Notes: generated from the sequence alone by a model not told the origin. A stretch of 5,852 nucleotides of DNA from Acidimicrobiia bacterium (GCA_026983855.1 JALSTE010000005.1:1-5852); one strand, 5' to 3'; counted from the first letter of the stretch, positions 1 to 4,850 are shown. Made by a program: numbers and translations.

Positions 1-21
1 AAGGCCCCGGCCGGGGAGTAG
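1..21 (+). CDS. C-terminal end of an upstream gene (partial, possibly topA)
   Basis: Frame 1 reads Lys-Ala-Pro-Ala-Gly-Glu and then TAG at 19-21. Lys/Ala/Pro-rich tails are typical of actinobacterial DNA topoisomerase I, and topA often lies upstream of tmk and holB in these bacteria, so the end of topA is a reasonable guess. Six residues cannot prove this, and the reading frame could be accidental. Confidence 0.35.
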   Translation, partial: KAPAGE

Positions 22-50
22 GCGGCCAATGGGGTCGGACCGCAGTGGCG

Positions 51-196
51 GGGCCCCCGGGGGTGGAGTGTCGGGAACGTCGCCGGTTGAGCCGCGCCGG
101 GAGGGCGCAGCCCGGCCCCGGGGGTGGGGCTTCTGCGCGTGCGCATCCATGTTGGGCACGTGTGGGTGGGGGGCAGCCCGGCCGCGGGGGCGGGAC
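51..196. repeat. Imperfect GC-rich direct repeats upstream of tmk
   Basis: The stretches 107-130 and 173-196 are both 24 nt and differ at only three positions by my alignment. They share the core gcagcccggcc followed by a G run. A weaker relative with the same C-run/G-run pattern lies at 51-70 and includes the perfect palindrome cccccggggg at 54-63. The region has no convincing coding frame and contains little besides these GC blocks, plus a short inverted repeat (tgcgc/gcgca) near 134-145. Function is unknown; slippage-prone low-complexity DNA is the simplest explanation. Confidence 0.4.
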
Positions 197-199
197 CGT

Positions 200-205
200 T
201 AGCCT
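200..205 (+). promoter_or_regulatory. Putative -10 element (TAGCCT), leaderless type
   Basis: TAGCCT fits the actinobacterial TAnnnT -10 pattern and ends 7 nt before the ATG at 213, so transcription would start at or next to that ATG. No good -35 element is visible, which is common for such promoters. This would be the promoter of the tmk-holB operon. Confidence 0.4.
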
Positions 206-212
206 GTCCGCC

Positions 213-311
213 ATGTCCGATTCCGCCCCTCCACGTCCGGGTGCGCCCACCCGTGGCCAATCGGGGCCCGATGTCGTGAATCGACCCGTTTCGAGGAAAG
301 CCCTCCGATGA
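213..311 (+). CDS. Putative leaderless 32-aa leader peptide overlapping tmk
   Basis: This 32-codon ORF starts with ATG (Met-Ser-Asp-Ser-Ala-Pro-Pro) and ends in TGA at 309-311. The stop overlaps the tmk ATG at 308 in the classic ATGA arrangement used for translational coupling. A -10-like TAGCCT lies 7 nt before its ATG, and no Shine-Dalgarno sequence is present, so it would be translated from a leaderless mRNA. The peptide is polar, rich in Pro and Arg, and resembles no family I know. Its third-position GC (about 58% by my count) is clearly lower than in tmk, so a conserved protein function is doubtful; the act of translation may be what matters. The frame stays open upstream to 45, but that extension is low-complexity GC sequence and I do not believe it is coding. 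Confidence 0.35.
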   Translation: MSDSAPPRPGAPTRGQSGPDVVNRPVSRKALR

Positions 312-964
312 CCACCGGACCCGTCTATGTGGCCCTGGAGGGATGGGAGGCCTCGGGCAAGTCCACCCAGGCCGATCTGCTGGCGGAGGCCCTCGATGCG
401 GTGAGGGTCCGCGAACCCGGGGGCACCGGACTGGGAACCGGAATCCGGAGCCTCCTACTCGACGGGGAGGAGGTCTCCCCCCGGGCGGAGGCCCTGCTGT
501 TCGCCGCCGACCGGGCCCACCTGATCGAAACGGTCGTCGGGCCGGCTCTCCGGAACGGGCGCAACGTGGTGTCCGATCGCAGCTTCCTGTCCAGTCTGGC
601 CTACCAGGGTCATGGCCGGGGTTTCGACATCGGGGAACTACGACGGCTGAATCTGTGGGCCCTGGGGGGCACGATCCCCGATCTGGTGGTGTTCCTGTAC
701 ATACCCCTGGAGGTGGCCACGGCCCGGCTGGGTAGGGAGCGCGACCGCCTGGAATCGGAGGCGGGAGCCTTCCACCGGGCGGTGGTCGAGGGCTACCTGG
801 AGCTGGCCCGCGAAGATCCCGGGCGCTGGGTGAAGATTGACGCCGGGGGCACCGTGGCCGAGGTCCAGAACCGGATCCGATCGGTCCTGGGCCAGAGGCT
901 CGGCCTGGACCTGTCACCCGTGGGGGAGGTCCCCGTCGCGGGGGGAGATCCCCGTGTCGACTGA
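308..964 (+). CDS. tmk: Thymidylate kinase
   Basis: This cytoplasmic enzyme phosphorylates dTMP to dTDP with ATP, an essential step in dTTP synthesis. The 218-aa length fits the bacterial family. Visible motifs are the P-loop GWEASGKST (residues 12-20), REPGGT (35-40), the nucleoside-binding EALLFAADRAHL (61-72), the DR-S/F motif at 90-93, PDLVVFLYI (124-132), and an Arg-rich lid RLGRERDRLE (140-149). The P-loop carries no basic residue and the lid carries several, the arrangement of bacterial type II enzymes. The ATG at 308 has a good ribosome-binding site (gaggaaag, 293-300, 7 nt spacing). It overlaps the stop of the putative leader ORF by 4 nt, and holB starts inside its 3' end, so tmk and holB should be one transcript. 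The C-terminal 15-20 residues extend past the usual core and partly reflect the overlap with holB. Confidence 0.95.
   Translation: MTTGPVYVALEGWEASGKSTQADLLAEALDAVRVREPGGTGLGTGIRSLLLDGEEVSPRAEALLFAADRAHLIETVVGPALRNGRNVVSDRSFLSSLAYQGHGRGFDIGELRRLNLWALGGTIPDLVVFLYIPLEVATARLGRERDRLESEAGAFHRAVVEGYLELAREDPGRWVKIDAGGTVAEVQNRIRSVLGQRLGLDLSPVGEVPVAGGDPRVD
941..946 (+). promoter_or_regulatory. Ribosome-binding site deciding the holB start
   Basis: The purine run gggggag lies 7 nt before the GTG at 954, inside the tmk coding region. It supports that GTG over the upstream in-frame start at 837, which would add 39 residues unlike anything in the family. Confidence 0.6.
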
Positions 965-2075
965 CTCGCCCCCCTCGGCACCGGATCGGGGGGCCCGCCC
1001 CGCTCGGGCCACGGGCGAACTGTTCAGCGACGTCGTCGGCCAGACCGAGGCGGTGGCCCGCCTGACACTGGCCCTCGAATCCCCGGTTCCGGCCTACCTG
1101 TTCGTGGGGCCACCGGGCTCGGGCAAGCGCCGCGCCGCCCGGGATTTCGCCGGGGCTCTGTTCGCCCGCGGTGTTGGTGACACCGGACCCGGGGCGGCCG
1201 AGCGCCACTTGAGGCTGGCCCGGGCCGAGACCCACCCCGATCTGGTCGTGGTGGAGAGGGCGGGAGCCACGATCACCGCCGAGCAGGCCCGGGAGGTGGT
1301 GCGGGTGGCGGCCACCTCCCCGGTTGAGGCCGACGTGAAGGTCCTGTTGCTCGTGGACTTCCACCTGGTCGGCGGCCAGGCGGCGATCGTGCTCAAGGCG
1401 GTGGAGGAACCACCACCGTCGACGGTGTTCGTGATCCTGGCCGAGGACGTTCCCCCCGAACTGGTGACCATCGCCTCACGTTGTGTGCGGATCGACTTTC
1501 ATGCGGTACCGGTGGCGGAGATCGAGGCTGACCTGGTGGCCGCCGGGGTGGACGCTGAGACGGCGAGGGTGGCGGCCGAGGCGTCCGGCGGTGACCTGTC
1601 CCGGGCCCGGCTCCTGGTGGGGGACCCCGGCCTGGTGACCCGGCGCCGCACCTGGATCGGGGTCACCGACTCGCTCAACGGCACCGGCGCCCGGGTGAGT
1701 GAACTGGTGGACACGCTGATCGGGCTGGCCGATGAGGCGGCCACGGTGCTCGAGGCCCGTCACGGCACCGAACTGGCCGATCTGGAGGAGAGGGTCAGCC
1801 ACTTCGGTGAGCGGGGATCGGGTCGGAGATCCCTGGTCGATCGCCAGAAACGAGAACTCCGCCGGGTTCGTGTCGATGAGTTCCGTGGCGGAATGGCGGC
1901 CCTCGGTTCACACATCCGCGACGAGTTGTCCGCCGGGCGGCTCTCTCCGGGACCCGCGGTCACGGCCCTGGAACTCCTCGCCGAAGCCGTCCGCAACCTC
2001 TCGGCCAATCCCAACGAGAGGCTTCTCCTCTCGGCCCTCCTGCTCCGGTTGGATGAGGCCCTGGGTGGCCACTGA
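954..2075 (+). CDS. holB: DNA polymerase III subunit delta-prime
   Basis: Delta-prime is the stator of the clamp-loader complex that places the sliding clamp on DNA. From the GTG at 954 the protein has 373 residues. The AAA+ core shows Walker A GPPGSGK (52-58), a Walker B strand KVLLLVD (129-135), a sensor-1 region VFVILAEDVPPELV (158-171) and the SRC motif (175-177) typical of clamp-loader subunits. ATPase features are degenerate: Arg replaces Thr/Ser after the P-loop Lys (R59) and Phe follows the Walker B Asp (F136), as expected for a non-hydrolysing delta-prime rather than for DnaX. The four-Cys zinc module usual between the Walker motifs is absent; at 83-97 the text runs ERHLRLARAETHPDL, and Cys177 is the only cysteine in the protein. 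The rest forms helical collar-like sequence with charged stretches (270-310). The gene overlaps tmk by 11 nt, implying coupled translation. Assignment rests on motifs plus the tmk neighbourhood. Confidence 0.88.
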   Translation: MSTDSPPSAPDRGARPARATGELFSDVVGQTEAVARLTLALESPVPAYLFVGPPGSGKRRAARDFAGALFARGVGDTGPGAAERHLRLARAETHPDLVVVERAGATITAEQAREVVRVAATSPVEADVKVLLLVDFHLVGGQAAIVLKAVEEPPPSTVFVILAEDVPPELVTIASRCVRIDFHAVPVAEIEADLVAAGVDAETARVAAEASGGDLSRARLLVGDPGLVTRRRTWIGVTDSLNGTGARVSELVDTLIGLADEAATVLEARHGTELADLEERVSHFGERGSGRRSLVDRQKRELRRVRVDEFRGGMAALGSHIRDELSAGRLSPGPAVTALELLAEAVRNLSANPNERLLLSALLLRLDEALGGH

Positions 2076-2100
2076 ATCGACGATGCGTGTCCCCGGTGGT

Positions 2101-2141
2101 CCCCACGCTGAGCCTCATCCCGGCGAACCGGGATGGTGGGG
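2101..2141. terminator. Hairpin between convergent genes, candidate bidirectional terminator
   Basis: An 8-bp perfect stem, catcccgg (2116-2123) with ccgggatg (2128-2135), closes a cgaa tetraloop. An outer 6-bp stem, ccccac (2101-2106) with gtgggg (2136-2141), continues it after a one-sided 9-nt bulge. It lies 26 nt after the holB stop. There is no T run, so this is not a classical intrinsic terminator, but T-poor hairpins are common 3' ends in high-GC actinobacteria. Confidence 0.5.
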
Positions 2142-2158
2142 CGGGGGACCGGCGGCCG

Positions 2159-2177
2159 CCCCCCGACGGGTGGGGGG
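2159..2177. terminator. Second GC hairpin between convergent genes
   Basis: Six C (2159-2164) pair with six G (2172-2177) around the 7-nt loop gacgggt. It lies about 60 nt past the stop of the minus-strand hydrolase gene and could end that transcript. The gap from 2076 to 2238 holds these two hairpins and no convincing ORF. Confidence 0.35.
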
Positions 2178-2238
2178 AAGTCGATGACGATCGCCGACCC
2201 GGGCCGTTCCTGATCCTGACCGGTGGGAGGTGCCGGCG

Positions 2239-3174
2239 TCAGCTGAGGACGACGGTGTTGGCCAGGCGGCCGAGCCCCTCGACCTCGAGTACCACCTCGT
2301 CGCCGGGTTCCAACCAACGGCTGGTCACTCCCGTGAGGTTCAATTCCAGATAGCAACCGGTACCGACGGTGCCCGATCCGATCACGTCCCCGGCACCGAG
2401 GGTGCATCCGTAGGAGGCTCGTTCGAGGATCTGGGCGAAGGTCCAGGTGATGTCGGCGAAGTTTCCCTCCGAGGTGGGAACACCGTTCACGGTGGCGGTC
2501 ATGGCCAGGTCGTAGCGCTCGCCCTCGGGGGATTCGATTCGCCTGGAGGTCAGCTCATCACGGGTGGCGATCCACGGTCCCAGGGAGGTGGCGAAGTCCT
2601 TGCCCTTCATCGGACCCAGGGCCATCTGCATCTCCTGTCGCTGCAGGGCCCGGGCCGACCAGTCGTTCATGATCGTGTATCCGAGGATGTAGCCATCGGC
2701 CTCCGCGGCGGTGACGTCGCGGCACTCGCGGCCGATCACCGCCGCGATCTCGAGCTCGAAGTCCAACATGTCGAGGTGCTTCTCCCTCACCGGAACGGGA
2801 CCGGGCCCGGTGATGCTCCGGGGATTGGTGAGGTAGAAGACCGGGATCTCGTCGAACACCGGGGGTACCTCGACACCACGGGCCCGGTTACCGGCCTCGA
2901 CGTGCTGGCGGAAGGCGTAGGCGTCCCTGACCGTCCACGGGTCGGGGATGGGGGAGCGGAGTTCCACCGATTCCACGGGCAGTATCGGGCGGGATCCGGA
3001 GTCGGTGATTGCACCTATTCGGTCCCGGGCCGTGTCGTCGAGGCCCCCCTGCTCCAGGAAGGCCCGCAGGGTCGGGGCCAGTTCGGCGAGGTCGGTGATT
3101 TCGCCCCCGCTCTGGTCACCCTGGAGAACACCCCATGAGGCCCGGCCGTCGTGGGTGAAGCTGACGAATCGCAC
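2239..3174 (-). CDS. Fumarylacetoacetate hydrolase family protein
   Basis: FAH-family enzymes use a divalent metal to hydrolyse or decarboxylate acylpyruvate-type compounds, usually in catabolism of aromatic compounds. The predicted protein has 311 residues from the GTG at 3174, chosen because gggag (3184-3180) stands 5 nt upstream and because longer versions run back through the tRNA gene. After an SH3-like N-terminal part (about 1-80) comes the FAH domain. The catalytic pair appears as D84-A-Y-A-F-R-Q-H91, with the same 7-residue spacing as Asp126/His133 of mammalian FAH. Metal ligands are E140 and E142 (LDFELEIA) and D171 in MNDWSARALQ; Q178 and K192 match substrate-contacting residues of true FAH. 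C-terminal motifs are GDVIGSGTVGTG (262-273) and GDEVVLEVEGLG (291-302). It is therefore closer to genuine FAH than to simpler hydratase-like members, although the substrate is not determined. No other catabolic gene is nearby. It is transcribed away from the tRNA and converges on holB. Confidence 0.9.
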   Translation of the reverse strand: MRFVSFTHDGRASWGVLQGDQSGGEITDLAELAPTLRAFLEQGGLDDTARDRIGAITDSGSRPILPVESVELRSPIPDPWTVRDAYAFRQHVEAGNRARGVEVPPVFDEIPVFYLTNPRSITGPGPVPVREKHLDMLDFELEIAAVIGRECRDVTAAEADGYILGYTIMNDWSARALQRQEMQMALGPMKGKDFATSLGPWIATRDELTSRRIESPEGERYDLAMTATVNGVPTSEGNFADITWTFAQILERASYGCTLGAGDVIGSGTVGTGCYLELNLTGVTSRWLEPGDEVVLEVEGLGRLANTVVLS

Positions 3175-3179
3175 TGGGG

Positions 3180-3184
3180 CTCCC
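3180..3184 (-). promoter_or_regulatory. Ribosome-binding site deciding the FAH-family gene start
   Basis: On the minus strand gggag is followed by 5 nt and then the GTG at 3174. This fixes the start downstream of the tRNA gene. Confidence 0.6.
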
Positions 3185-3189
3185 GGGTT

Positions 3190-3226
3190 CGGTGACCGGC
3201 TCCGGTGGGGGTGCCCGGTGACCGGG
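3190..3226. promoter_or_regulatory. Pair of cggtgaccg dyads upstream of the hydrolase gene
   Basis: The 9-nt palindrome cggtgaccg occurs at 3190-3198 and again at 3216-3224 (centres 26 bp apart). The second copy extends to cccggtgaccggg (3214-3226). Both lie between the tRNA 3' end and the start of the FAH-family gene, 16-52 nt upstream of it. They could be operator half-sites for a dimeric regulator, or stem-loops processing the tRNA transcript. Short GC palindromes also arise by chance in such DNA. Confidence 0.3.
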
Positions 3227-3236
3227 GCCGGCCGGA

Positions 3237-3311
3237 TGGAGCCCGAGGTGGGGATTGAACCCACGACCTGCTCTTTACGAGAGAGCCGCTCTGCCACTGA
3301 GCTACTCGGGC
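3237..3311 (-). tRNA. tRNA-Thr (anticodon CGU)
   Basis: The minus strand folds into a full cloverleaf. The acceptor stem is gcccgag (3311-3305) with ctcgggc (3247-3241). The D arm is gctc/gagc with an agtggca loop. The anticodon stem is gctct/agagc with loop ctcgtaa, giving anticodon CGU, which reads the Thr codon ACG. A 5-nt variable loop follows, then the T arm gtggg/cccac with loop ttcaatc. The discriminator base is U (3240) and the 3' CCA is encoded (3239-3237). All stems pair perfectly. The gene sits between the 142-aa gene and the FAH-family gene on the same strand. Confidence 0.96.
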
Positions 3312-3326
3312 CGCTGACGACCGGCC

Positions 3327-3332
3327 ACGGTA
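3327..3332 (-). promoter_or_regulatory. Putative -10 element for tRNA-Thr (TACCGT)
   Basis: On the minus strand TACCGT (3332-3327) fits TAnnnT and ends 15 nt before the mature tRNA 5' end, leaving room for a short trailer-free leader. It abuts the TGA of the upstream 142-aa gene. No clear -35 is visible, and the tRNA could also be cut from a longer transcript. Confidence 0.3.
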
Positions 3333-3761
3333 TCAGGGCCCGGGCGGTTTGGGCCCCGATTCGGGGAGGTCGGCCGGAATGGCGGGGCTTGGCGTAGGTC
3401 CGGGGGGCGGGTGGTTCTGATCCACCGGGGGCAGGGCCATGAGCCGCCGCCACAGGGCCCGGGTGGCCCTTCCCGGACGGGGGCGCTCCTCGCCGGGACG
3501 ACCGGACCCCAGGAGGACCGTTCCGCCGGTGGTCGGGTCCTGACCCACCGGGGCGCCATCGTCGGAGAGCGACATGCTCCCCAGGAGAACCATGGAGCGA
3601 ACGCCCCGTGGGAGGAACCGCCGGTCCCTCCCGGATCGGTCGAACTCGAGCCTCCCGGCGACCTCCGTGGCCCGGGCCCGTCCCCGCCGGATTCGAAGCG
3701 GGTCGGGCTCTCCCGGACTTCCGGGATCGGATGCTCCGCGTTCGGAATCGGTGTCTGACAT
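3333..3761 (-). CDS. Hypothetical protein, 142 aa, proline-rich C-terminus
   Basis: I do not recognise this protein. It starts at ATG 3761, 9 nt after a gagg ribosome-binding site, and ends in TGA at 3335-3333, 21 nt before the tRNA. The N-terminus (1-30) is acidic, then Arg-rich. A central part, about 31-85, could be a small folded domain: it runs from ATEVAGRLEFDRSGRD through RFLPRGVRSMVLLGSMSL to DDGAPVGQDPTTGG. A basic stretch (88-107) and a Pro-rich tail (111-142, more than one third Pro) follow. It has no cysteines, signal peptide or membrane segment. Third codon positions are GC-rich like those of its neighbours, which supports real coding. The frame is also open upstream to 4127, but that part lies antisense to the sigma factor gene and has no ribosome-binding site support. 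It is divergent from the sigma gene across a 138-nt gap; whether they are functionally linked is unknown. Confidence 0.6.
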   Translation of the reverse strand: MSDTDSERGASDPGSPGEPDPLRIRRGRARATEVAGRLEFDRSGRDRRFLPRGVRSMVLLGSMSLSDDGAPVGQDPTTGGTVLLGSGRPGEERPRPGRATRALWRRLMALPPVDQNHPPPGPTPSPAIPADLPESGPKPPGP

Positions 3762-3887
3762 GGTTACCCGCCTCGTCCGGTGAACCCTGGGCCGGATCCG
3801 TCCGGCGCTCCCTTGGACGTTCGAGCGGGCCGCCCGGTTCCCCGGCGGTAATGGCGCTGGCCGGGCCGGGCTCCCCACCGTCCCCAC

Positions 3888-3893
3888 TAGGGT
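3888..3893 (+). promoter_or_regulatory. Putative -10 element (TAGGGT), leaderless type
   Basis: TAGGGT fits TAnnnT and ends 6 nt before the GTG at 3900, placing transcription start at the start codon. No purine-rich Shine-Dalgarno sequence is properly spaced from the GTG. A SigR-type autoregulatory promoter (GGAAT, about 18 nt, GTT) was not found at the expected place. Confidence 0.5.
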
Positions 3894-3899
3894 GGCCGG

Positions 3900-4493
3900 G
3901 TGGCCGACCAGTTGACCTTCGCGGATGACACCTCTCCGTACATGTCCAGCCTCTACGCCGCGGCCCGTCGGATGACCCGCAACGATGCCGATGCGGAGGA
4001 TCTGCTGCAGGAGACCTTCCTGAAGGCCTACCGCGGGTACGGGGGTTTCAAGGAGGGAACCAACCTCAAGGCCTGGCTCTACCGGATCCTGACCAACTCC
4101 TACATCAACCGGTACCGGGCCCGGCAACGCCGACCCGACGAGACCGATCTGGAGGACGTCGAGGACTTCTACCTCTATCGGAGGCTGGGAGGGGCGGAGT
4201 CGTCGGTGTTGGGGCGATCGGCTGAGGATGAGGTCCTCGATGCCATCACCGACGATCAGGTTCGTGACGCCCTCGACTCCCTCCCGGACACTTTTCGCAT
4301 GGCCGTGGTGCTCGCCGACGTGGAGGGATTCAGCTACAAGGAGATCGCCGAGATCCTCGACGTGCCCATAGGCACCGTGATGAGTCGGCTACATCGGGGA
4401 AGAAGAGCGCTTCAGAAGGCGTTGTATGAATACGCAGTTGAGAGGGGTATCACCTCGCCGAAGCCAGAGGAGGTAGTCGATGTCGAAACCTGA
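3900..4493 (+). CDS. sigR: ECF sigma factor, SigR/SigH-like
   Basis: This RNA polymerase sigma factor of the extracytoplasmic-function class has 197 residues. Region 2 spans about 14-78, with AEDLLQETFLKAYRGYGGF (32-50) and the promoter-melting part LKAWLYRILTNSYINRYR (56-73). A variable linker (79-117) follows. Region 4 (121-175) includes LDSLPDTFRMAVVLADVEGF and the helix-turn-helix YKEIAEILDVPIGTVMSRLH (146-165). The gene directly downstream encodes an RsrA-type zinc anti-sigma factor, so I infer the SigR/SigH group that switches on thioredoxin and mycothiol-linked genes during disulfide stress. The GTG at 3900 is preferred because a -10-like element lies 6 nt upstream and because the next start (ATG, residue 15) would cut region 2. 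A strong gaggaggt near its 3' end serves the next ORF. Class membership is secure; the exact orthology and symbol are inferred from the partner. Confidence 0.9.
   Translation: MADQLTFADDTSPYMSSLYAAARRMTRNDADAEDLLQETFLKAYRGYGGFKEGTNLKAWLYRILTNSYINRYRARQRRPDETDLEDVEDFYLYRRLGGAESSVLGRSAEDEVLDAITDDQVRDALDSLPDTFRMAVVLADVEGFSYKEIAEILDVPIGTVMSRLHRGRRALQKALYEYAVERGITSPKPEEVVDVET
4467..4474 (+). promoter_or_regulatory. Strong ribosome-binding site at the end of the sigma gene
   Basis: The sequence gaggaggt stands 5 nt before the ATG at 4480, the best Shine-Dalgarno match in the window. It drives a 33-codon ORF rather than rsrA itself, whose own site is at 4546-4554. Confidence 0.6.
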
Positions 4494-4581
4494 CCCCCGC
4501 CCCGACACCGCCTCCGATCCGGGCCCAGCGCTCCCACCGATCCCCGAGGGAGGTGCCGATCGTGTCGAAACCGACGTGTGA
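4480..4581 (+). CDS. Putative 33-aa ORF between sigR and rsrA
   Basis: The ATG at 4480 has an excellent ribosome-binding site and overlaps the last codons of the sigma gene. The ORF ends in TGA at 4579-4581, 18 nt inside rsrA and one frame away from it. The peptide begins Met-Ser-Lys-Pro, exactly as rsrA begins Val-Ser-Lys-Pro, and is otherwise Pro/Asp-rich with no recognised domain. It could be a translated coupling leader that carries ribosomes from sigR into rsrA, a remnant of an older rsrA start, or an N-terminal extension displaced by an indel. Third-position GC is moderate (about 69% by my count). I see no sign of a conserved peptide. Confidence 0.4.
   Translation: MSKPDPRPDTASDPGPALPPIPEGGADRVETDV
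4546..4554 (+). promoter_or_regulatory. Ribosome-binding site of rsrA
   Basis: The sequence gagggaggt ends 7 nt before the GTG at 4562. It favours that start over the in-frame GTG at 4553, which lies inside the site itself. Confidence 0.65.
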
Positions 4582-4822
4582 GGAGTCCCTGGCCCAGATC
4601 TATCTCTTCCTCGACGGCGAGCTGGACGAGGGCACCCGGGCGTCGATCGAGCTGCATCTGGAGCACTGCTCGCCCTGCGTGGCCGCCTTCGGTCTGGAGA
4701 TGGAGCTTCGGGCCCTGGTGTCCCGCTGTTGCCGTGAACCGGTCCCCCGGGAACTGCGGGAGAGGATCGCCGCGGCCCTCGAGGAGATGGGTCGTACCGC
4801 TGCGTCAGAGGACGGCGACTGA
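4562..4822 (+). CDS. rsrA: Zinc-containing anti-sigma factor, RsrA-like
   Basis: This 86-aa cytoplasmic protein should bind and silence the sigma factor encoded just upstream, releasing it when its thiols are oxidised and zinc is lost. Its metal site is Cys6, His32, Cys36 and Cys39, the last three forming the HxxxCxxC signature of the ZAS family in LHLEHCSPCVAAFGLE. A second pair, Cys56-Cys57 in SRCCREPVP, follows. In Streptomyces coelicolor RsrA, as I recall it, the corresponding residues are Cys11, His37, Cys41, Cys44, Cys61 and Cys62. The offset is a constant five residues, so the two align without gaps across the whole redox core. Cys31 of that protein is replaced here by Arg26, and the long C-terminal tail is shorter. 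The start is the GTG at 4562 with its own ribosome-binding site. The sigR-rsrA order supports the assignment strongly. Confidence 0.9.
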   Translation: MSKPTCEESLAQIYLFLDGELDEGTRASIELHLEHCSPCVAAFGLEMELRALVSRCCREPVPRELRERIAAALEEMGRTAASEDGD

Positions 4823-4850
4823 ACCGCCACTGAGGCCGGTACCCGGCGGT
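4823..4850 (+). terminator. Possible hairpin just after rsrA
   Basis: The 6-nt arms accgcc (4823-4828) and ggcggt (4845-4850) flank a 16-nt loop immediately after the rsrA stop. No T run follows. It is a weak terminator candidate and could be chance in GC-rich DNA. Confidence 0.25.

Noticed and set aside
45..212. N-terminal extension of the tmk leader ORF
   Set aside because: It is Gly/Arg/Pro low-complexity sequence from repeats, with no ribosome-binding site. The frame is open mainly because AT-containing stops are rare in this GC content.
837..953. Upstream start for holB
   Set aside because: It would overlap tmk by 128 nt and add non-family sequence. The GTG at 954 has a ribosome-binding site and puts the conserved region near the N-terminus.
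2230..3138. Long plus-strand open frame opposite the hydrolase gene
   Set aside because: It is the antisense shadow of a gene with full family motifs. Its own translation is Gly/Val/Arg-rich without recognisable domains.
3236..3397. Plus-strand peptide MEPEVGIEPTTCSLRESRSA near 3236
   Set aside because: It is the translation of the reverse complement of the tRNA-Thr gene, a well-known spurious product.
3175..3453. N-terminal extension of the FAH-family protein
   Set aside because: It reads through the tRNA gene, while the GTG at 3174 has a ribosome-binding site.
3744..3766. GGAAT...GTTA resembling a SigR-type promoter before sigR
   Set aside because: The gap is 14 nt rather than about 18, and the site overlaps the start of the divergent gene.
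3762..4127. N-terminal extension of the 142-aa minus-strand protein
   Set aside because: It is antisense to the start of the sigma factor gene; the ATG at 3761 has a proper ribosome-binding site.
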